Assembly: GCA_017163975.1 (NCBI GenBank)
Contig: JAFFSR010000230.1
Coordinates: 748,501-812,500 of the forward strand
Source: Anastatus disparis
Taxonomy: Eukaryota; Arthropoda; Insecta; Hymenoptera; Eupelmidae
DNA: 64,000 nt
Reading direction: 5' to 3'
A program made the translations under genes and the position numbers. Positions 54,363-64,000 of this stretch are shown one piece after another (position 1 is the first letter of the stretch; each line of letters opens with the position of its first letter). Under the pieces are notes generated by a model, which searched no databases, was not told where the DNA came from, and was given only the letters and a program-made list of their open reading frames with translations.

Positions 54363-55316
54363 CTCGCCCGGCACACACACACGCACAAGGCTCAGCTAAG
54401 TCTCTAACATACACATACAAAGTATATTCTACGACTCTAGTAGTCGAGCTGGGGCCTTTAGTTGCGCGCGCAGCGCGTACTAAAGAAGATTGCAGCCAGT
54501 GAGAAGAAGAAAAGGCAGCCATTGACGCCTTATTCCTTCTGTCGCCACCATAACGGAAGGTTATCTGAAAATAATTCAAGCGTGTAATTACCACCCTTAC
54601 AATTTCTTAATCTGCTTTTAGTTTGTACCAATAGAGTAAGTGTCATTGAATCTGTTCGATTCTTTATTATAGCTTTGTTTCTTTTTCAATTGCATATTTG
54701 CGTAATTAAGGAGTGCGTTGTGCCCCCTCATCTAACATTTATTGTAACGCGTGCAAATGTGTGTCAGGAGACCGCGTATACGAATTTCGTTTCTTCGTGC
54801 GTAAGTTTTAGCATGCCGTTAGCTAAAGCCCCTGTAGCTCTTCTTTTTTTAGTGTGTATTTTCCCGCTTGCTTTCTGTTTCCCTTTTAGTTAGATATATC
54901 AGAGTCGCGTCCGATAACGCGACTGGCTCCCTAAAACTTTATGTAGTTCATAGTTGTAAATCTTAATAAATTGTATCACGTTCAAAAGCTATATCACCCT
55001 TTAGTGCATTATTTCTCCCCACTTAACTAATTATCATAAGTGCGGTCACCTGATCCCCATGACCGTTACATTACATTATTTTTATATTAAATAATACAAA
55101 TTATACTGTTTACAAAATTATTTCACTAGCTCTAAACACAAAAATGTATTTACTTTAATGAATAATTTATTGTTAATTATGCATTTAGGTTATTTTACTT
55201 AAATAATCACAACATTTTTTTGTACAGTCATATTTGAAAAAAATCCGAGAAAAAATCAGTATAAATTTTAGCATGCAATATTTTTATGCAAGAAATTGTT
55301 AACCAGTGAAATATTT
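54363..55316. other. Unassigned insert in the Tc3-like element
   Basis: No gene called. Mixed composition, with a CACACACACGCACA stretch, a CGCGCGCAGCGCG block, and a segment from about 54575 (TGTAATTACC) to 55073 (GACCGTTACA) that has LTR-like ends and an AATAAA. No target duplication was found, so a solo LTR is only a possibility. Confidence 0.3.
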
Positions 55317-55985
55317 TTCTCTATCCCTTAGGCGAAACCACGCGGTTCCACCGAGCCTTTACACTAGAAAAAGTAGCACTTTTAGCTACAGTTGAAACGA
55401 CACACCCGCCTCTTGTCGGCGCCTTCCGTGCCTCACGTTAAAATATCTCTCGAGGAGAAACATAGACTTGACCTAACCAAAATTGTTGCGAAAAGCCGTA
55501 GGCTCGTGTTCATGATTGTATTCTGTCTTTGTCTCTCTCATAACAAAAAAAAGACAGACGATATGTACGTTACGTTTATAAATTAAAACGAATTGTATTC
55601 TAATAAAATATGATACTAAACTTTGAAATCTTATACTATAAATAGTGTAGTGTTATAAAAAGTGTACTCACTCTTTTTTCTCATTTTAACTCGTATAACA
55701 AAATAAAAGAGGCTTGTGCGTGTGTTTTTATGTGTTTCTCTCTCTCTTTCTCGTTCATAAAAGAGGATTCTTGTGTGCGTGTTTTTCATGTGTCTTTCTT
55801 TCTCTTGTGATTTAGGCTTGTGCATGTATTATTCTTGGCTGCCAGCGCCAGCCAGTTCACGCTCGTTACACTCGCGTGACAAATGCTGAGCGGCAGCAAA
55901 GAACAACACATACACACGCTAAAACAAAAAAGCAAATAATTGTTAATTTATGTAACGTGGTTTCGCCTAGGGATAGAGAAAAACA
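55317..55985. mobile_element. MITE with ~29 bp terminal inverted repeats
   Basis: Left end TTTTTCTCTATCCCTTAGGC continuing GAAACCACG; right end CGTGGTTTCGCCTAGGGATA continuing GAGAAAAA. The interior has GC-richer parts (CACCCGCCTCTTGTCGGCGC; AGCGCCAGCCAGTTCACGC) and TCTCTC runs, and codes for nothing recognisable. It is nested in the Tc3-like element. Confidence 0.75.
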
Positions 55986-56332
55986 TTATTTCTTACACGA
56001 TGATTAAATGAAACGCCCGCACGCACGTGTTTATGAGGGTCAAAGCGTCAGCCACATAACAGGTACATGCGGAAGTTTCATTTTATCTCCTTGTAAGAAA
56101 ATCTACTATTTATTAAATTTAAAATTTCTATGCGTGCTTAAACTTTAAAGTTCCCGCGCTCTATGCCCAATTTATACTAGTAACTGATCTTGAGCTTGCG
56201 ATAAAGTCCAATAGATCGCCCTAAAGTAGCAATAACTGTAACCAAAGCTTATTCGAATGACTGATTAGTTCTCCACTAATTGAATGTTTTTTGACAGACG
56301 ATAGTTTATTTACTAAAATAAATAAATACAAA
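55986..56332. other. Leader region of the Tc3-like transposase
   Basis: No gene. Sequence between the inserted MITE and the transposase start, with CACGCACGTG and GCTTGCGATAAAG stretches; probably original Tc3-like 5' sequence in its second half. Confidence 0.4.
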
Positions 56333-57319
56333 ATGCCTAGAGGCAAGTATATAACTGATAACGAATAAGGACAAATTCAAGCATATCGTAAGTCTGGATT
56401 AAGTCTTAGGAAGATATCGCAAAAACTCAAAAGATTTGTAACAGTTATATATAGTTCTTTAAAAAATCCTGATATTTATGGAACAGAAAAAACAGGTGGG
56501 CCGAAAAAAAAATTACACTTTAATTAAAACGATAAGTTAATAATCTAGCGAGCAATTATACAAAAAGTTTATATCAGATAAAATGTCGTTTGCCAGTTAA
56601 CATTTCTTAATCATCTTTACATCGATTATTGAAACAATCTACATATATTACATGACAAAAAATGCAAAAAGTTCCGAAATTATTATCACGCCATAAAGTA
56701 GCTAGATTAAGTTTTGCTAAATTGAATATGATTATGAACTGGAAAATGGTAAATTATTTACTTTTTTATTTTAAACTGAATTATAAAAGTTTTTATTTGT
56801 GAAGGTAATTTTCTCCGATAAAAAAAGTTTAATCTTGATGGCCCAGATGGTAATCATTCATAATGGAAAGATTTACGAAAAGAACCGTAATACTTCTCCT
56901 GTAGAAATTTTGGTGGCGGAATTTCAATGGTGTGGAGAGCTTTTAATTTTCATGGAACTTTGCCTCTGTCTTTTCCGTCTTGCAGAATGAATTCTACAGA
57001 GTATATTCGTATATTAAAAGATAATTCATTACCGTTTATGGATAATAATGAAAACTTAGAGCTTGTTTTCCAACAAGATTATGCACCGATACATTCTAAT
57101 CAAGAAATAAAAAATTGTTTTCTTGAGAATGATTTTAAAGTTTTGATTTGGCCTGCGTGTTCCCCAGACTTTAACCCTATTAAAAATCTTTGGGGTATTC
57201 TTTCTCGCAAAATTTATGTCATTAGCAAACAATATAACTCTGTTGGAGAGTTGCAAAATGGAGTTTTGCAAGCATAGCGTTTAATTGAGCCAGATACTAT
57301 TGAAAATTTGTTAAAATAA
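56333..57319 (+). pseudogene. Tc3-like transposase (broken, catalytic Glu lost)
   Basis: Starts MPRGKYITDNE at 56333, followed by a stop and the helix-turn-helix-like SGLSLRKISQKLKR and a GPKKK basic stretch. Several stops and frameshifts follow. The core shows VIFSDKK near 56805 (first Asp; the reading frame shifts right after it), VFQQDYAPIH (second Asp) and WPACSPDFNPIKNLWG. There are 34 residues between the second Asp and the third position, as in DD34E, but that position is Lys instead of Glu. A GT...AG stretch of 56 nt at 56749-56804 interrupts the frame exactly where spliced sequence would read on, so a small intron is likely. The protein is dead. Confidence 0.85.
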
Positions 57320-57638
57320 ACAAATTGATTGTTATTTTATGTTTATATTTTATGTTTCAAACTGTAAAACAATGTTTTAAATAGTTAAATCTGTGATTTT
57401 AGTAAGTATTTCTATAGTAATGGGACGACAAAATTTGTAATTATTTTTTATTTTTTTTAATAAAGTTAATAAATACATTATTTTTATGCCTTATAAAGCT
57501 TTATACCGATAAAGTTCATCAGAGTTTTTCAGTTATAAGATGTGAAAATAAGTTTCACCGAGATATGTACCTTTTTTCAACACTAAAGTACTTATGACAT
57601 ATGACGATTGGGTGTTTCTATAGATATAAGACGCACTG

Positions 57639-58082
57639 TATATATGTAAAATGCCCGCGCCTTGCTTTTCTGGTAGTCGTGGAAAAATAATTGTTCAACA
57701 CGTTGACTACCGGGAATTTTAATCCTATTTGATTTAACATGCAATATGACCCCTATTAAACTCACTAGCTGAAGTAAATGATTAATTGATTTAATTATTT
57801 TTTATTTTGTAGTGTTTTTTTATTTAAAGAAAGCAAGTTTTTTTAAATTAAAAAGAAATTTTTTTTAATTTCTATTTTTTAGTCATGTCTCAATTCAATT
57901 CTTATTACTAATAGCTTCAGTATAATTGCTCACTCATACTTCCAATATCACATTCTCAAAGCGGGTAGCTAAGATAAAGTACCACCTTGAGGTCAATTTT
58001 GGAACAAACATGTTTTGTGTTGGTATATGTATATATGGGTGAAAGTGCGCGCACGCGTGTGTATGTGAAAATATGTGCTTAA
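57639..58082. other. AT-rich stretch, no gene seen
   Basis: T/A-rich with a few GT-rich words (GTGCGCGCACGCGTGTGTATG near 58044). No frames or element ends. Confidence 0.45.
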
Positions 58083-58458
58083 GAGTAGGCCGGATTCGCT
58101 GTCCTTGTCTAATTGGCATTTTTGTTATTTACTCAAGTATTAATCGGTGTATCTGCAAATTGAAGGTTAAGCGCAATAGATATTATTATTACAAATATTT
58201 ATGCACAAGAAAAAAAAATCTATCGCTTTGTTTTTAAGAAAAGTAAGGAACGCGAAAATATTATAAACATAATCTTTTACTTCGACGTTCCTTACTTTTC
58301 TCAAAAACAAATCGGTAGATTTTTTTTTTCTTGTGCATAGATATTCATAATAATAATATCTATCGCGATCAACCTTCATTGTGAAGATACACCGATTAAT
58401 ACTTGAGTAAATAACAAACAACTCAATTGTTACTCGGCCGGTATCAGGTTCTACTCTG
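58083..58458. mobile_element. TTAA-type hairpin MITE, copy 4 (~376 bp)
   Basis: TTAA at 58079-58082, then GAGTAGGCCGGATTCGCTGT and CCTTGTCTAATTGG. The palindromic arms (TTATTTACTCAAGTATTAAT, CGGTGTATCT, TGCACAAGAAAAAAAA, CTATCGCTTTGTTTTT) pair around a centre near 58265. The right end is eroded (CTACTCT at 58451-58457, no TTAA). The inner CGCTTTGTTTTTAAGAAAA resembles the centre of copy 3. Confidence 0.75.
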
Positions 58459-59439
58459 GCCTGCCGTTATACATGAAATCGTGTACGTGTACAGATGTAT
58501 AGTATGTAAGACTAAATGTGTATATGGGTGTGTGGAATATGAGTGTGTAGATGTGAACGTGCGTGTATGCATGTGCTTGTATAGGAATGCATATGTATCT
58601 CAAGTCTCTTATTTGTAAGTCATATAAGTCCTATCAGTTTTATTAGAAAAAAGTCGCATTGATATAGCAAAAAAACAAATTTTTTCCATTATTTACTTCT
58701 TTTGGGTGAATGTATGCAAAAGTCAAAATAAAATATTGTATTGTCATCAAAATTCAGTAACTTGTCCAAATTTTATTAAAAAATTATATAAAAAAATATT
58801 TAAATAGCAGATGGGAGATTTGAGAACAGACGCCGAGTTAGCTGAAAAAAAGGGTACAAATTGTTTTATATAATGTGTCAAATATTTTAGCTATAAACCT
58901 GAGAGAAATAGGAAAATAGTAGAATGAAGGTAATGTCAAATACCGACATTATAGCTATTCAAATTTCTCGCACTTAATCCAAAAGTTCTAGAAATATTGA
59001 TTGATAGATATTATTTTTATTTGTATATCATAATACAGTAGGCGTGTATAAAATTTATGAATATAATGATAAATATTGCACATAAAACAATGTGTAAATA
59101 TAAAAATATTGCAGTTGATATCACAGTCAATTACTAAACCTAATAATACTGAATAAGTAAGTCACAACAAAAGAAGTGATATCACAGATACAAAAATAGT
59201 AAAATACACGCTACAATCCTATAAATTGAAAGTCAATCATACAATATTTATCAGTAATAGTATTAAAAAAATTTTTTTTTCAGCAATAAAATAATAAGCG
59301 TATGCAATAGCACAAAACGCAGTCAAAACGATAAAAACAAGTGAAGCATTCACTCACTAATCATTCAAGCCAATAAATACAATCATACCTTAAGCCTATA
59401 AACGGGACATCACATTATAATAAACTAACATATAAATAG
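58459..59439. other. AT-rich stretch, no gene seen
   Basis: A short GT-rich tract at 58485-58590, then AT-rich sequence with no element ends or credible frames. It ends at the 3' end of the LINE on the minus strand. Confidence 0.45.
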
Positions 59440-61742
59440 AAAATAAAATTAACTTTATTCGAGGTCGAGCAAGCACCTCCCCAGAGCCGACTTAAACCTG
59501 CTGAGTGATGTACGATTCTTTATGTCAGCACGCAAGGAGTTCCAAAAATGCGCCTTGAACTTAAAAAGATATCTTTTCAGTCTCAGTACGCATGAAGGGC
59601 ACCGCAAAATCCTTAATCTCTCCCCTAGTGGCTACCCTAGGTACATATCTAGTAAAGAGACCCACTATATCCTCGGGAGTATTCATGCGCACGATTTTGT
59701 ACATAAGTACAGCCATAAAATACTGTCTCCTCGAATCAGTACGCAGCCAAACCAGCGCAGCTCAATGAGGAAAAATATGATCGCCCGTACTCACGACTAA
59801 GACCTATCTCACACAAGAATTTTGTAGTCTTTGTATTCGTCTTCTCAACTCCTGTAAAGCATTGGGCAGAGCTACTGAGCAGTAATCTAGATGTGAAAAC
59901 AGCAGGGCGGTCGCGAGTTGTTTGCGCAGAGCCTCAGTGGTATACTGACGGGAGAATCGCAAGCCGTACATAGTTCTATTAAATTTTTGAGTCAACATAT
60001 TGATGTGTGACTTCCATGATAGCTTACAGTCAAGCACAACACTAAGGCTTGTAACGGTATCAGAGAAAGATATGCCTACACCACCCTCAAGCTCAATCGT
60101 TCTTGGCTCACCAGCATAAAAGTTATTAATGAATCGACTATTGCCAAAAACTATCGCCTGAGTTTTGCTTGCATTTAATGTGAAAGAAGCATCGACAGCC
60201 CACTACGAAACCGCCCTGGCCGCCCTCTATAAAATACAAATACCTTCATTCACATCTTCGTAAGGAATCTGCGTATGAATTCGCAGGTCATCCACATATA
60301 GTAGGTGTCCGATGCAACCAGAGTCGAACGTGTCACGTATATTATTATTGTAAAGGCAAAACAACAGAGGCCCCATCACTGAACCCTATGGAACTCCTAA
60401 ATTGGTTATTAGCCAATTCGATTCCTCTTTCAGATGCGTAGGAACTATTTGTTTCCTACCTGATAAATAGGAGTTCATCCTCTCGATTGCAGCCCTGGAA
60501 AGCCCCATCGATCTAAGCCTCGCAAGTAGTGTGGAGAGCAAGATCGTGTCAAATACCTTACTGAAGTCAAATAAAAGAAGTAACGTGACAATGTTCTTAT
60601 CTAAACCTGATCTTATGTCATCTATAAATTTATGTACGGTAGTCTGCGTTGAGTTATGCTTTCGAAAGCCAGTCTGCATAGGGTCAAGTATTTTATGTGT
60701 CGCAATGTATTCTTGCAATTGGTTATGGGCAATCTTCTCGAGGATCTCTAAAAGAAAACATAAGATTACTATAGACCTTAAATCTTTAGGCAATGCAGAT
60801 GGAGGACACTTCTTCAGCAGCACAATCCGTGCACGCTTCCGAAGGCAATGAAAGATTCCCGTGCAGAAGAGGAATTGAACTGAGTCACAAGATATCCTCC
60901 GATGAACGGTGAAGCTTTGACTACGCTGTGCGGAATGCCATCCTCGTTACAAGCCTGTGATGAAAGATGCGAAATTGCAAGACTACATCATTAAAATTAA
61001 TTGGCTTGAAGGCAAAGCCACTTTCACTACATTGAGAAGGAATTCTCTTACATTCCTCATTATCATCACGTGGCGAGACTAACACCACCGCAAAGTGCGC
61101 ATTCAGCTCATCTGGAGTGAATCTATTCAAGTCCCCTTGAGAACCGGACAGGAGCCTTAGATCTTTAAACTCCTTCTAGACATTACCTCTGGCAAGAGCT
61201 TCGAACAGTCTATTATGATAGTAAGTAGTCTTAGCTTGTTCAGTCTATTCGTCTATTGTTCTACGCGATTGCAGAAATTCAGAGAGATATCTTTCGTCTT
61301 TGGTCCGTTTTTATCTTCGATATGTGACATTTCTCTAGCACCGCATCTGCGACAATCCTTTGTCTATCCACAGAAACTTATCTTTACCAATTTTAAGTGT
61401 TTCTAGCGGCGCCAGATTATGTATTGCTGCCGTAAAATTGTCGCAGAGGCAGTCAAGTGCAGATTCCGAAACAACTGTACAAACTGTGAATGGCGTCCAA
61501 TCACAGCCGGCTAGACTCTGTACCAATAACGTCGGACAAATATCTTTATAGTTTCTATACTCAATTGCTTTTTTATCTGTTATGACATGACTACAGAAAA
61601 TACATACATCAATAAAGTTATGCCGACTGTAAAAATTAGCCAGTAAGTTTCGTGCATCAAGTACTGTGTCGTTGTCGTCGACAAGAATCAGTTCAATCCA
61701 CGTGTGAGACGTCGGAGTGTGACGCATGGCACCGTGCTCCCC
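59440..61742 (-). pseudogene. Jockey/CR1-like LINE, second copy (EN end, RT, C-terminus), broken
   Basis: Same family as 27780-28970 (TWIELILVDDNDTVLDARN; SRHNFIDV; DELNAHFAVVLVSPRDDNEE). On the minus strand: the end of the endonuclease (61335-61727), a linker (60921-61130), then RT. The RT shows DPMQTGFRKHNSTQTTVHKF and LLLLFDFSKVFDTI (the catalytic Asp is kept). GVP is followed by a stop near 60385 and then GSVMGPLLFCLY and GHLLYVDDLRIH near 60290-60320. Thumb/C-terminal sequence (RRIQRLQNSCVR, then RQYFMAVLMYKIVR in shifted frame) runs to a natural-looking stop at 59455-59457, after LSRFKSALGRCLLDLE. AATAAA overlaps the stop. It is 5' truncated at 61742. Stops and frameshifts make it inactive. 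Confidence 0.85.
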
Positions 61743-61993
61743 TGGGACTCTGATGCCCTGGATGTGAAATGAAGGGCCATCTCACAGTCAAGGCTGACGT
61801 GCACTCAGGAACCCGTCACACCGGTGGCAGGATCCCCTCCTGCACGGCGATAACGCTTTGCGGAATCGCACGGCAGGCGTGGATCCTGTCGCTGAAGGTC
61901 TGGTTTAGGCAGATTTCCCGTTTTTTTACCGACATAAGGGAAAAAAAATCATTATTATTATTATTATTATTATTATCATCATCATCATCATGA
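61743..61993 (+). mobile_element. GC-rich 3' fragment with (ATT)n(ATC)n tail
   Basis: About 205 bp, noticeably more GC-rich than the surroundings (CACCGGTGGCAGGATCCCCT, GGAATCGCACGGCAGGCGTG). It ends AAGGGAAAAAAAATC followed by (ATT)9(ATC)5-like repeat at 61950-61991. This is the form of a LINE or SINE 3' end with a trinucleotide tail on the plus strand. It separates two LINE fragments on the minus strand. The family is unknown; an open frame of the R4-like LINE reads through it by chance. Confidence 0.45.
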
Positions 61994-64000
61994 ATCTGCT
62001 TGTCATAAATGTTTGTAAGATCTGCTACACCTCGCCCTCCTTCTGTCCTTGGCAGGTGGAATCGTTCCACTGAGCTTTTAGGATGATGGCTACAATATCT
62101 GGTGAACAGTTTGCGTATGTTCCTGTTCAGATTTTGCAACTCCGTGCGTGTCCATCTTATAATCCCAAACGTGTATGTCACAACCGGAACAGCATATGTA
62201 TTTATTGCTTTAATCTTCCTACTCCCAGATAGTTGGCTTTTCAGAATTCTACTTATTCTTGCTTCTGTTTTCTTTATGGCTGCCGCTTTCGCTTGTTTTT
62301 GCGCAGTGTGTGTGTCTTGATGGAATCCAAGGTGTTTGTAGAACTCGTCACTGTTCATACATTCTATAGTTCCCCTTGTGTCTTTCTTAAGTTCATATCC
62401 TTCAATTAGTTCCCATTTTCCTTTTTTCATAGCATTGATCTTACATTTATCGATTCCAAATTGCATCTTGATATCATTGCTGAAAACTTCTGTACATTCT
62501 AGAAGTTTTTTCAAGTTCTGCTGGCTGCTTGCAAATATTTTTATGTCATCCATGTATATGAGATGACTTACAATTAATTCTCCCTTACATAGGGTGTATC
62601 CTCTATTTCCCTTGTTCAAAATATTAGATATGGGATTTATTGCTACGCAGAACCATAGTGCACTAAGTGAATCGCCTTGGAAGATGCCTCTATCAATTTT
62701 TATTGGTTCCGTTTCTATCAATTCCTGATTCGGTCCTTCTATTCGGAACTTGGTTTGCCAGTCTTCCATTGCCACGTTTAAGAGATCAGTAATAAGTGGA
62801 TTCACCTTGTATATATTTAAAATCTCTAAGAGCCACGAGTGGGGAACACTATCAAAGGCTTTTCTATAATCTACATATCCTACGTATAAATCTTTTTTCT
62901 TTTTTCTTGCTTCTTCTGTTATGATGGTGTCAATTACCAGCTGTTCTTTGCACCCTTGGCTTCCTTTTCTGCATCCTTTCTGTTCTTCTTTTAAGATGTT
63001 ATACTTTTCTAGGTGATCGTATATCCTGTTGGATATCATAAGAGTTAGTAGTTTATATGTTGTTGATAGACAAGTTATAGGTCTATACTTTCCTGGGTGA
63101 GATTTAGAAGGCTTTGATTTCGGAAGTAGGTATGTGACACCTGTTGTCAGAAATTCCGGTAGCCGTTGTTTATTTTCTATGAAGTTCGTGAAAATTCTGC
63201 TTAAATGACTGTGTGCTGCAGTGAATTTCTTTAGCCAAAAATTATGTATCTGATCTGGGCCCGGTGCTTTCCAGTTCGCTAGAGTTTTGGTGCTTTCTGT
63301 AACTTCCGTTTCTGAGATCTTCTCTAAAGGCATTATTGGTACATTGCTCATCCTTTTCTTTTCTTCTTTGATCCATTTAGCGTTTTTGTTATGAGTCATT
63401 TGCTTTGACCATATTCCTTCCCAGAATTCTACTACTTCTTGCTTCTAAGGGTATTCATCTTTTTCTTTATTTGTTTTTGTGGTTTCCAATGTTCTATAAA
63501 ATGATCGTTGGTTCGTATCGAAGCTATTGTTCTCTTTTTTCCTCTGATAACTTTTTTTATATCTTTTGAGTCTAGCCGCCTTGACTGCAAGTTTTTGTTT
63601 TAGAAGGTCAAGTACTTCATAAGGCGTATTGTTGTTAGTTCCTTTGTTTTTTTTATTATTCCTTCCGCTTTTCTTTTTACTCGGATTCCATTATTGCCAT
63701 TTTGATATTGCGTAAGAATACCAATGTTCTTCCTTAGTTCCAGTATATCCCGTTGTAATCTTTCTTGCCATGCTGGTATACCATTTACTTTACAATTTTC
63801 TTTTTTTTTTCTTAGTTGGGAGTTTTGATTCAGCTCCAGTGTTGTTTTGGCACCAACATAAAGCATCGTGTTTAATTCTGTTAGGTCCGTACATTTTTCC
63901 AATTTCATGTGAAGTAAGCAATTGACTGCGGTGATTATCTTGATTGTTGTTGAATTAAATTTTAGTCTAGCTAACGAGGGTCTTGCTACAGGATTCATAC
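61994..64000 (-). pseudogene. R4/Dong-like LINE polyprotein (N-terminus and RT), broken, runs off window
   Basis: Reading down from beyond 64000: an N-terminal block (63600-63998) with CTDLTELNTMLYVGA and IPAWQERLQRDILELRKNI typical of Dong/R4 proteins. Then a frameshift near 63615 and a stop at about 63447. A long open run follows, from 63399. RT landmarks are NWKAPGPDQIHNFWLKKF, RPITCLSTTYKLLT, EQKGCRKGSQGCKEQL, YVGYVDYRKAFDSVPHSWL (first catalytic Asp), IFQGDSLSALWFCVA and SHLIYMDDIKIFASS (YxDD). After RTEGGRGVADLTNIYDKQI the homology stops at the trinucleotide repeat. The C-terminal CCHC and restriction-like endonuclease expected in this clade are missing. Dong-type elements favour TAA-type repeats as targets. 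Confidence 0.85.

Larger units (their letters stand above)
53679..57638 (+). mobile_element. Tc3-like transposon, decayed and invaded (3.96 kb)
   Basis: Starts CAGTGCCTCTCATAACTATA and ends with a matching complement CACTG; TA flanks at 53677-53678 and 57639-57640. Terminal inverted repeats are about 240 bp. Each has CATAACTATAGAAACACCC near the tip and CCCATAACTATCGAAACA about 210 bp inward, like the two transposase sites in Tc3 ends. A broken transposase gene lies at 56333-57319. Other insertions (53978-54358; 55317-55985) lengthen it from an estimated 2.9 kb or less. Confidence 0.85.

Noticed and set aside
54675..54893. 72-codon frame with a hydrophobic C-terminus
   Set aside because: Lies in transposon-derived non-coding sequence with no supporting homology or second exon.
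61816..61993. C-terminal part of the R4-like frame after the Asp/Asn repeat
   Set aside because: It is read-through of a trinucleotide microsatellite and an unrelated GC-rich fragment, not R4 endonuclease sequence.

Overview
The window looks like transposon-packed, AT-rich DNA from an insect nuclear genome. The evidence is the set of element families: a Ty3/gypsy retroelement with an envelope gene, a DD41D mariner, a Tc3-like element, I-type, Jockey/CR1-type and R4/Dong-type LINEs, a Penelope-like remnant, a Helitron and a chuvirus-like glycoprotein fossil. A hymenopteran or similar host is possible, but nothing here proves the order. I found no host protein-coding gene, tRNA or rRNA. The only long intact, recognisable coding region is the mariner transposase at 16899-17984.

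Layout. 1-11.7 kb holds simple and tandem repeats (a GT-rich tract, a palindromic GAGATCTC array, a 1.2 kb CGTCTC hexamer tract, a minisatellite), several foldback elements and four copies of a TTAA-flanked MITE. 11.7-27.7 kb is one broken Helitron helicase on the minus strand. It is split by a 12.3 kb gypsy/errantivirus-like element (LTRs 12589-13250 and 24266-24884, target duplication CTGT), by a foldback plus TA repeat (25012-26216) and by a 380 bp hairpin MITE. The gypsy pol gene is itself split by a complete 3.64 kb mariner (15893-19532, TA duplication) that carries an internal minisatellite. 27.8-29.0 kb is an endonuclease-only LINE fragment. 30.3-35.3 kb is a second LTR element, nearly without coding capacity. 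35.3-40.2 kb is an I-type LINE on the minus strand with broken ORF1 and ORF2 (endonuclease, RT, RNase H).

42.0-43.4 kb is a broken chuvirus-like glycoprotein on the minus strand, abutting the amino-terminal half of a mariner transposase. 44-53 kb is AT-rich, with inverted repeats, microsatellites, a 410 bp duplication and a Penelope fragment. 52.7-58.5 kb holds a cluster of hairpin MITEs, one with two identical 171 nt arms, and a Tc3-like element (53679-57638) that has itself been invaded. 59.4-64 kb has a second copy of the Jockey/CR1-type LINE and an R4/Dong-type LINE running off the end.

The order of insertion can be read directly: Helitron first, then the gypsy element, then the mariner; and a foldback element at 7.2-8.5 kb, then a MITE inside one arm. 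The most promising undescribed material is the two TTAA-flanked families. One is a ~403 bp MITE whose empty target site survives in the opposite arm of the foldback it hit. The other is a set of hairpins of nearly fixed length (376-381 bp) sharing a terminal motif.
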